DNA of 64,000 nucleotides from VXPQ01 sp965232485. GTDB taxonomy: Bacteria; Bacteroidota; Rhodothermia; Rhodothermales; VXPQ01. Below are positions 31,374 to 39,600 of the stretch, piece by piece (the first letter of the stretch is position 1; each line of letters begins with the position of its first letter). The notes under the pieces are model-generated. The model was given only the letters and a program-made list of their open reading frames with translations, had not been told where the DNA came from and made no database searches. The translations under genes and the position numbers were made by a program. The stretch is from the NCBI GenBank assembly GCA_965232485.1, contig OZ246975.1, positions 372,001-436,000 on the forward strand, written 5' to 3'.

Positions 31374-34364
31374 ATGCTCTCCCTCCGACTGCGACATGCT
31401 GTGCTTGCCGTATGCTGGTGCGCTATGGCTTTTCCGGCAGCGGGGCAGTACGCGTCCCATTTCGGGCGCAACAAGATTCAGTACGAGCATTTCGATTGGC
31501 ATATTCTCGAAACGGAGCATTTCGACATTTATTACTATTCGGAAATGCGGGAACTGGCCGAGTATGGCGCCGCGTTCGCCGAGGAAGCCTATGAGGAATT
31601 GCAGAACCGGTTCAATTTCTCGCTCGCGCACCGCCCGCCGCTCATTTTTTATTCCTCGAACCTGCATTTCAGGCAAACGAACATTACGCCGGGCTTCATT
31701 CCCGATGGGGTGGGCGGGTTTTTTGAATTCCTGAAGGGTCGGGTCGTTATTCCCGCCAACGGCAACGTGCATCAGTTTCGGCGGGTCATTCGACACGAAC
31801 TGGTGCATGTGTTCACCTACGCGAAGGTGCTTCGCGTGATTCGGGATCACCGCATTCCTCCGGAGCGCTTTCTTCCGCTCTGGTTTACGGAGGGGCTTGC
31901 GGAGTACTGGTCCGGTTCGCCCGACGAATCCCACGAAATGATTATGCGGGACGCCGTCTATTCCAATTACCTGGTGCCCCTGTCGAATATCTATCGCATC
32001 AGCGGCACTTTTCTGATGTACAAGCAGGGGGAGGGGCTGTGTCGCTTCATGGCGGAAACCTGGGGCGAGGAAAAATTGCTGCGGCTCATGGAGAATTTCT
32101 GGAAGGATCGCGATTTTCGCCATGTGCTGGAGGTTACGTTTCTGGAAGAGTTCGAGGAAATAGATCGAAAGTGGCAGGCATGGCTTCGCGAGCGGTATTT
32201 CCGGGAAATCGACGACCTGAAGGTGGCGTCCATTGAGGCGGGCGGGGTGGCTACCGAAGGGTTTAGCGCGAAACCCGCGTTTCATCGTTTTGCAGACGGT
32301 TCGCGCAAGGTGTATTTCGTGGGCAACCGGACGGGCTACGCCAATGTGTACGAGGTAGCGGTCGATTCGCTGTTTCGTCCGCTTGGAGACCCTGAGATAC
32401 TGATCAAGGGCGAGCGGACGGATAATTTCGAATCGTTGCACCTGTTCGATAGCCGGATGAGCATTTCCGGGGACGGAAAACTTGCGTTCGTTGCGAAAAG
32501 CGGCGAAACGGATGTGATTCACGTCTACGACCTTGCTGCGGACGCGCTGTTGGCTACGTACGGTTTCGACGGGCTGGTGGCCTTGTATTCTCCGGCCTGG
32601 AGTCCGGAAGGGAATCGCCTCGTGTTTTCGTCCATCACGACAAGCGGCTTCAGCGATTTGTTCGCGTACGACCTGGCGGCGGGTCGCTTGCGGCAGTTGA
32701 CGCGGGACAGTTACGACGACCTGGATCCTGCCTGGAGCCCCGACGGGCGGCGAATTGCTTTTTCGTCTGATCGTACGGCCTTGGGAAAACACAATGCCTA
32801 CAATATTTTCACCTACGATCTGGAGGAGGGGACCATTGCGTACGCGACATTCGGCGACCGGCTCGATCATTCTCCCCACTGGAGTCCGGACGGGCGCCGC
32901 CTGGTGTTTACGAGCGCCGTGCGCGACGAGGACGGGCGCTACGGCGCGCAAAACATATGGACCGCGGAAGCCCCGTCGGAAGTTTCCCCCGAAATGGCTT
33001 CTTCCGGAACCGGCGAGGCGCTGCTGCTGACCGAATCTGTCGAGGCGCCGGGCGGACTGTCCGCGGGGCGTCGTCTTCGTCAGCTCACGAATCTTACGAC
33101 CTCTGCCTTCGATCCGGTATGGACCCGGGACGGAAACCTGCTCTTTACGGGGTTCGAGCATATGCGCTTTTCCATTCGCAGCTTGCCCGCCGCAGATTCG
33201 CTGTGGGCGCACCCGGAACGCGAGGAAGTCGTCGATCCGACCCGGGGCGAAGCGCCGTGGGCCTTTGCCCGCATTGGAGTCGGGGATGTCGGAGAGCCCG
33301 TTCGGTACAAGAAGCAATTCACGCTTGACCTGGCGCAAACCCTGGTGAGCCAGAATCCCGTATGGGGCACGCAGGGGGGCGCGGCGCTGGCGTTTTCCGA
33401 CCTGATGGGCGACGACAAATGGTTTTTGACCATCTATAACAATGCGCGCGGCAGCAGCGATTTTCTGCGCAGCCTGAATCTGGCGGTGACCCGGCAGCAG
33501 TTGCATCGCCGAACGAACATTGCGTACGGCGCGTATCGCTTCGCAGGATTGCGCTACGACATTACCGATCCGGATGCGGCGCGGGAATTTCCCTCGCTCT
33601 GGGAAACGATTTACGGCGGATTCGGACTGGTCAGCTATCCCGTTTCGATGTTCCGGCGCATTGAGGCGGGCACGTCGCTGAGCTGGGACGACAAATATAT
33701 TCCCTGGGCGGACGTAGACAGGCAGGCGCTCCTCGTATCGAATTCCTTGTCGCTGGTGCACGACAATGTGCTTTGGGGCATGAACGGCCCGATAGAGGGC
33801 TATCGCGGCAGCCTCACGACGGCCTGGACCACCGATGTGTTGTATTCCAATGTAAGTTACCTCACGCTTGCGGGGGATTTGCGCCATTACTGGCGGCTGC
33901 ATCGCCACATTACTTTTGCCTCGCGCGCCATGGGCCGGATGAACAAGGGGCGGGAAGCGCGGTTGTTCTTCATGGGAGGCAGTTGGGATTTGCGCGGATT
34001 TCCCCTGTTCAGCGTACGCGGACAGAAAATGTGGTTTACGTCCCATGAGCTGCGCTTCCCGATTCTGCTGGCGCCCTGGCTGAGTTTGCCGGTGCTGGCG
34101 CCGCTCGGGGTTGCAAACCTGCGGGGCGCCTTCTTTCTGGACGCCGCCCATGCGTGGAACGGGGCGTATTCCGAGCCGGGTTTGTCGGATCGGCTTCGCA
34201 GGCAGCTGAACGTGGGCGAAACGATAGGGGCCATCGGCGGGGGATTGCGCCTGAATCTTTTTGGGGGGCTGGTGTTGCGCTACGATGTGGGATACCGGTA
34301 TCGGGATGGGTTCCGGCGTCAGGAGCGGTTCTTCAAGCAGTTTTTCTTCGGTTGGGATTTTTAA
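31374..34364 (+). CDS. metallopeptidase MA-like, PD40 beta-propeller and Omp85-type barrel fusion
   Basis: 996 residues from the ATG at 31374, which is followed by a signal peptide (MLSLRLRHAVLAVCWCAMAFPAAGQ). Residues about 35-290 hold a gluzincin-like site: HELVH at 141-145 and a downstream EGLAEY (Glu173). About 300-640 carries WD40-like PD40 blades (SPAWSPEGNRLVFSS, DPAWSPDGRRIAFSSDRT, SPHWSPDGRRLVFTS). About 690-996 looks like a 16-stranded surface-antigen barrel ending in FGWDF. A peptidase on the outer membrane with its own barrel is inferred. It precedes two envelope genes on the same strand. Confidence 0.8.
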   Translation: MLSLRLRHAVLAVCWCAMAFPAAGQYASHFGRNKIQYEHFDWHILETEHFDIYYYSEMRELAEYGAAFAEEAYEELQNRFNFSLAHRPPLIFYSSNLHFRQTNITPGFIPDGVGGFFEFLKGRVVIPANGNVHQFRRVIRHELVHVFTYAKVLRVIRDHRIPPERFLPLWFTEGLAEYWSGSPDESHEMIMRDAVYSNYLVPLSNIYRISGTFLMYKQGEGLCRFMAETWGEEKLLRLMENFWKDRDFRHVLEVTFLEEFEEIDRKWQAWLRERYFREIDDLKVASIEAGGVATEGFSAKPAFHRFADGSRKVYFVGNRTGYANVYEVAVDSLFRPLGDPEILIKGERTDNFESLHLFDSRMSISGDGKLAFVAKSGETDVIHVYDLAADALLATYGFDGLVALYSPAWSPEGNRLVFSSITTSGFSDLFAYDLAAGRLRQLTRDSYDDLDPAWSPDGRRIAFSSDRTALGKHNAYNIFTYDLEEGTIAYATFGDRLDHSPHWSPDGRRLVFTSAVRDEDGRYGAQNIWTAEAPSEVSPEMASSGTGEALLLTESVEAPGGLSAGRRLRQLTNLTTSAFDPVWTRDGNLLFTGFEHMRFSIRSLPAADSLWAHPEREEVVDPTRGEAPWAFARIGVGDVGEPVRYKKQFTLDLAQTLVSQNPVWGTQGGAALAFSDLMGDDKWFLTIYNNARGSSDFLRSLNLAVTRQQLHRRTNIAYGAYRFAGLRYDITDPDAAREFPSLWETIYGGFGLVSYPVSMFRRIEAGTSLSWDDKYIPWADVDRQALLVSNSLSLVHDNVLWGMNGPIEGYRGSLTTAWTTDVLYSNVSYLTLAGDLRHYWRLHRHITFASRAMGRMNKGREARLFFMGGSWDLRGFPLFSVRGQKMWFTSHELRFPILLAPWLSLPVLAPLGVANLRGAFFLDAAHAWNGAYSEPGLSDRLRRQLNVGETIGAIGGGLRLNLFGGLVLRYDVGYRYRDGFRRQERFFKQFFFGWDF

Positions 34365-34390
34365 GGATACGCTGATTAAGGGAGGAAGCT

Positions 34391-35659
34391 GTGCCGATGA
34401 GGCGGATTTTTTCGAGCAGCAGTCCTGGCGACCGCTTGGCCTCGTTTGCGGCGGCGGCGGGCCTGGCGGCGTGCATCCTGTGCATAGCGCCCGGATGCTC
34501 CACGCTTCGCATGGGGCCGGGCGCTGTTTCGGAGGCGGTTTGGCCCATGGAAGGAGGGAATGCGTTCCGGTCCAATGCCGTGCCGGATTCGCTCCAGCCT
34601 CCCTTGCAATTACGCTGGAAGTTCAACGCGCAGGCCGGCTTCGGGCCTGTTTCTCCACTGGTGCTGGGCGATGCGGCGCTGGTAGCCACGCGGAAAGGGG
34701 AGGTGCACGCCATCGATCTGGAATCGGGCAGGCGAACCGGGCACGATACGTTTGGCGTTTCGATTGAGGGGACGCCGGCCTATGCGGACGGTCTTCTTCT
34801 GGTGCCGGTAGCCTGGGGAAGCCGGGCGGTGCATGCAAGGGACCTGACAAGCGGCGAACGATTGTGGCGCGCCGGCGACGTTCCGGTCAGTTCCGGACTT
34901 GCGATATGGGGCGATTTCGTGCTGGCGGGGGATGTGGAGGGGCATGTTCGGGCCTGGCGACTGGAGAACGGGGAAGAGGCCTGGTCGGTGCAGCTGGATG
35001 ACAGGGCGGGCATTTATTCGACGCCCGTGGTGATCGGCGACCTTCTTGTGGCGGCGAACGATCGCGGCAGGATTGCGGCGCTGAATCCCCTGAACGGATC
35101 GCTCGTATGGTCGGCGGAGGCGGGCGCCCCCGTGCAGGTTTCCCTCGCCGCCACGCGGGAACGGGTGTTTGTCGCCACGACGCGGGGCGGCGTACGGGCA
35201 TTCGATGCGCGCGGCGGCGCTTTGGAATGGGCGTACGATCTGCCGAAGGAAACCGAGACGGACTATGTCGCCGGGGGCGGTTTTCCAGCGACGGCCGTCC
35301 CGCAAAGGTATCTTACGGCGCTGGCGGTCGGGGAGCGGGATCTGGTGTTCGGCGCTTCGGACGGGACGATCCGATCCCTGAACATGGAGGATGGATCGCT
35401 CAACTGGCTCGCAGAGGTCTCCGATGCGGTTTCGGCGCCGCCGGTCATTACTGCCGAAACCGTTTATGTGGGGACTATGGGCGCGATGCTGAAGGGCTTT
35501 GATCGCCGCGACGGGCGTCTGGCGTGGGAGACGGCGCTGGAGGGCCGCATGAAATCGGCTTTTGCGGTCAAGGGGTCATCGCTGATTGTACTGGCGGAGC
35601 CGCGCCACGTGTATGTCTACGAACCAGGATCGGGGGAGGATGAAGCGCATGACGAATGA
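34391..35659 (+). CDS. PQQ-type (BamB-like) beta-propeller lipoprotein
   Basis: 422 residues if the GTG at 34391 is used; GGAGG lies 5 bases before it, a better spacing than for the ATG at 34397. Lipoprotein signal with Cys in IAPGCSTL. The rest is a propeller with repeated blade endings such as DLESGRRTGHDTF, DLTSGERLWRAGD, RLENGEEAWSVQL, NPLNGSLVWSAEA, NMEDGSLNWLAEV. This is the BamB/PQQ-enzyme-like fold; BamB assists outer-membrane protein assembly but other roles are possible. It follows the peptidase/barrel gene by 26 bp and overlaps the PEGA gene. Confidence 0.82.
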   Translation: MPMRRIFSSSSPGDRLASFAAAAGLAACILCIAPGCSTLRMGPGAVSEAVWPMEGGNAFRSNAVPDSLQPPLQLRWKFNAQAGFGPVSPLVLGDAALVATRKGEVHAIDLESGRRTGHDTFGVSIEGTPAYADGLLLVPVAWGSRAVHARDLTSGERLWRAGDVPVSSGLAIWGDFVLAGDVEGHVRAWRLENGEEAWSVQLDDRAGIYSTPVVIGDLLVAANDRGRIAALNPLNGSLVWSAEAGAPVQVSLAATRERVFVATTRGGVRAFDARGGALEWAYDLPKETETDYVAGGGFPATAVPQRYLTALAVGERDLVFGASDGTIRSLNMEDGSLNWLAEVSDAVSAPPVITAETVYVGTMGAMLKGFDRRDGRLAWETALEGRMKSAFAVKGSSLIVLAEPRHVYVYEPGSGEDEAHDE

Positions 35660-36473
35660 ATCGGGCGGTCCGGGGCCTGTCTGGCGGGCGCTTTGCAGCA
35701 TTTTATGGCTGGCGGCTTTGTCGCCTCTGCCCACATGGGCGCAGGCAACAGGCCATGCGGCTGGTTCGGCCTATGTGCATATCGACACCAATTTTCCCGA
35801 AGCGCTGGTTTTTGCGGATAGCCTGCTGGTGGGCGGCGCTTCGCGCATGCCGCTGACCGTGCCCGCCGGCAGTCGCTCGATTCGGCTTACCGCGCCCAGC
35901 TCGGACGCCTGGTCCATCGCCCCGATTACTCGTCCCCTGGATGTGGCTGCCGGCGATACGGCCCGCGTGGTCATGCATTTCCCGTATCATTACAGGATCG
36001 AGTCGGAGCCATTCGGGGCGGATGTGTTCGTGGAACGGCTCGGCGAACGCCTTTCCGTGGGCGCGACGCCTTTGTTGCACCGGTCGGAGGCGCCGCTGGA
36101 AGGAAGTATTCTGGTGCGGCGAAACGGGTACGCTCCGCAATCCGTGCCGCCGGGGAAGGCCGTGTGGAATCGGCATGTAGTGCACTTGAAGCGGGTGAAT
36201 GCCCGCGATCCTGCGACGGCGTTGACGCATTCGAATCCGCCCCGTACGCATCGCGCCTGGATCGATTACGCTGCGCTGGGTACGGCGCTGGCGGCAGGCG
36301 CCGTGGCGGTGCGCTACAAGTTCAAAGCCGACGACCTGGCGGACGAATACGAACGAACCCGCGATCCCGGCTTGCCTTCGCGCATTGAGGCGCACGATTT
36401 TCGCGCGGCGGTGGCGTTCGGCGCCATGCAGGGAGGGCTCGGCATTTTTGCAATCCGGCTGGCGTTGCGGTAG
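35649..36473 (+). CDS. PEGA-domain exported protein
   Basis: 274 residues from the ATG at 35649, chosen because GGGGGAGG lies about 10 bases upstream; an ATG at 35640 is less well placed. Signal peptide at about residues 10-32 (ALCSILWLAALSPLPTWAQ). A PEGA-like domain follows (YVHIDTNFPEALVFADSLLVG...PLTVPAGSRSIRLTAP) and a second segment (YRIESEPFGADVFVERLGERLSVGATPL). Near the C-terminus are two weak hydrophobic stretches (YAALGTALAAGAVAVRY, FGAMQGGLGIFAIRLAL). It overlaps the propeller gene by 11 bases. Such proteins bind carbohydrate or the envelope; function unknown. Confidence 0.75.
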   Translation: MTNESGGPGPVWRALCSILWLAALSPLPTWAQATGHAAGSAYVHIDTNFPEALVFADSLLVGGASRMPLTVPAGSRSIRLTAPSSDAWSIAPITRPLDVAAGDTARVVMHFPYHYRIESEPFGADVFVERLGERLSVGATPLLHRSEAPLEGSILVRRNGYAPQSVPPGKAVWNRHVVHLKRVNARDPATALTHSNPPRTHRAWIDYAALGTALAAGAVAVRYKFKADDLADEYERTRDPGLPSRIEAHDFRAAVAFGAMQGGLGIFAIRLALR

Positions 36474-36530
36474 GGGAATTGGCCGAGCGGCGGGATCTGG
36501 GGGGCGAAAAACGTCTTGGCGCCTTCCAAC

Positions 36531-36690
36531 GATCTGGTCAGCGCGCTTCTCGCAACCTCCCGAAGGGCGCGTCACGCCCGCGACGCCCTGAATCCAAAGT
36601 GTTTCCCGCTGATTTCAACGATGCAATCGCGCCGTTCCTTGATCGCGAAAGCGAAGCGCTTGTCGAAGTGGACTTGATCAGCGTATTCTC
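36531..36690. repeat. copy of the dispersed MITE-like repeat
   Basis: Contains CCTCCCGAAGGGCGCGTCAC, GTGTTTCCCGCTGATTTCAA, CGCGAAAGCGAAGCGCTTGT and GGACTTGATCAGCGTATTCT in the same order and spacing as the 58.1-kb copy read on its minus strand. The left end is degenerate. The right end overlaps the stop codon of the giant Ig-repeat gene at 36689. Confidence 0.75.
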
Positions 36691-39600
36691 AGGGCGTTTC
36701 GGCAAGGGCGGCGTTCGGCGGGGTCCCGCTGTCCTGCGCGGCGCCTATGTCTCGTCCGCTTCTTCGCGGCGCATTCCACGGAACGGAGACCGGTGCGGAC
36801 AGGCGGCCCGATCCGCGCGGAGCAAAGCGCAAGAACACGACCTCGTCCTCCGGCAGGCGGTCCAGCGGCACCTGCACCCGGCCGCGCGTGTACACCAGCG
36901 TCTCGCTGCGGCCCAACTCCCGACCCTCTCCGTCGTACGCCGTCACCTCGCCCGCGAAAGGAACGCCGTTCGTCTCCACTAAAAACGTTGCAGAAAGCGA
37001 AACGCCTTCCGACAAGGACAGCAATTCCGCGCGCAGGCGCGATGCGCCCGCGTCTGGCGCGTACGCTCCGGGAATGCTCATCGACACCCGGCCCACTCTG
37101 CGAGACGCAGCAACGCTTTCCGGCAGGCGGTCCGCCCGCACGTACTGGCGAGGAGACGACGTCACCTCGAAAAAGGCCGCATAGCCTCGATTTTGCATAG
37201 CGGGAAGCGCCTTCGCATCAATGCCGTACCGCACGACGCCCCGCTCGCCCGGCATGAGCGTCAAGACCGTCGGATGGATATTCAACACTTCCGATAAATC
37301 CCTCAAATTAGAGACGGACACATCTTTTATCACCGTCTCGCTACCGTCCTCCGTCGCCTCCGCATACCCGAACCGCGACGACACAGATACCTCCAGCGGC
37401 ACAAGCGACGGATTCGACAACTCGAACACTCCGGAAGGCGCATCCGCCGTCAAAAACGCGAAATTCGGGTAGACGCTCAGGTTCTGCTCTTCCGTCAGTC
37501 CCGCGGGGATCTCTCGCGAGACGTCGAAACGAACCCCGCCCGGACCTATCGTGATCGTCCGCAACGCGGGAACGACGTCTACCTCTATCTCGATCGCGTG
37601 CGTTTCTTCGCCCGCGTCCGAACGAAGAATCACGTTCAGGTTGCCCGCATAGCGTCCCGGAGCCGCTCCGGCCAGGTCGAGATCGCCCCCGAAGCGAAGC
37701 AGGCGGCAGTCCGACTCCGAAAGCGTCGCCTGCGTGTGCAAACCGCCTATCGACTCGGAAGGAAGCTGCTCGCACGACGCGGCGTACGACCAGCGCGGAA
37801 CAAGCGCGAGCGACGCCGCGCCGGATTCATGGCGAAGCGAGACCGGCGCAACCAGCTCGATCGACAAAACCATTTCGCCCTGCTCGTCGAACAAGCCGCT
37901 GCCTTCTGGCGCAAGCATCATGCGGCCCGCATGGCGCTGACCCGAAAGACTCGTCGTCGCCTGGTCCGTCGACGGGTCCAGAGATACTTGCGTGTCCGCC
38001 GACTGCACGCCGAAACGCAAGGGCGAAGCGCTTACCGTTACCCCAAGCGCCGTTGGGCTCGGCAGTTTGAGCACGTTCACCGTAACGTCGGCCATGGCGG
38101 CGTCCGCATCCTCCGCAGAGACGGTAAGCCGGTATTCGTAGGTCTCGTTCGCGTCCACTTCGTCCGGCACGTAGAACGTCGGCGAAGCGATGTCCGTCGC
38201 ACTCAAAAGGTCCGTGTTCGCCGTCGCGCCCCGAGGCTCCCAGGAGAATGCATACGAAGAACCTTCCGGAGCGCCCGACGCGGCGCAATTCAGCACAATG
38301 TCTTCCGCTCCTTCGTAGACCGAATACGGATCGCCCGGACACGTCAAGGCAATGGCGGGCGTGTTGAGCACGTTCACCGTAACGTCGGCCATGGCGGCGT
38401 CCGCACCCTCTGCAGAGACGGTAAGCCGGTATTCGTAGGTCTCGTTCGCGTCCACTTCGTCCGGCACGTAGAACGTCGGCGAAGCGATGTTCGTCGCGCT
38501 CAAAAGGTCCGTATCCGCCGTCGCGCCCCGAGGCGCCCAGGCGTATGCATACGAAGAACCTTCCGGAACGCCCGACGGGTCGCAACTCAGTACAATGTCT
38601 TCCTCTCCTTCGTAGACGAAATACGGATCGTCCGGACACGTCAGGGCAAGGGCATCCAGGTTCATTACTGTCACAGTAACCTCCTCCGTGTCGGGATTCG
38701 CGTTATCCGCCGTAACCGTAACCGCGTATTCGTACCTGGTCGTCATTGGCACGCTGTCCGGCACGTAGAACGTCGGCGAAGCGATGTGCGTCGCGCTCAA
38801 AAGGTCCGTATCCGCCGTCGCGCCCCGAGGCGCCCAGACAAAGGCGTAGCCGGAACCGTCGGGAGCGCCCGACGGGTTGCAATTCAGCGCAATGTCTTCC
38901 TCTCCTTCGTAGGCCGAATACGGATTGCCCGGACACGTCAAGGCAAGGTCGGGCCTGTTGAGCACGGTCACCGTAACGTCGGCCATGGCGGCGTCCGCAT
39001 CCTCCGCAGAGACGGTAAGCCGGTATTCGTACGTCTCGCTCGCGTCCACTTCGTCCGGCACGTAGAACGTCGGCGAAGCGATGTCCGTCGCGCTCAAAAG
39101 GTCCGTGTCCGCCGTCGCGCCCCGAGGCCCCCAAGCGAATGTATAAGAATCTTCCGGAGCGCCCGACGGTTGGCAATTCAGTACAATGTCTTCCGCTCCT
39201 TCGTAGACCGAATACGGATTGCCCGGACACGCCAGAGAAAGGGCGGGCCTGTCGAGCACGTTCACCGTAACGTCGGCCATGGCGGCGCCCGCATCCTCCG
39301 CAGAGACGGTAAGCCGGTATTCGTACGTCTCGTTCGCGTCCACTTCGTCCGGCACGTAGAACGTCGGCGAAGCGATGTCCGTCGCGCTCAAAAGGTCCGT
39401 ATCCGCCGTCGCGCCCCGAGGCGCCCAGGAGAATGCATACGAAGAACCTTCCGGAGCGCCCGACGGTTGGCAATTCAGTACAATCTCTTCCGCTCCTTCG
39501 TAGACCGAATACGGATTGCCCGGGCATTCGACAAGAATATCAGGCCTTTTCAGTACCCTGACTGTCATATTATCCTTAGCGGGAATTGCATTCTCCGCCG

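Noticed and set aside
31251..34151. 966-codon minus-strand frame opposite the peptidase/barrel gene
   Set aside because: No recognisable domain, arises from stop-poor GC-rich antisense; the plus frame is a full peptidase-propeller-barrel protein.
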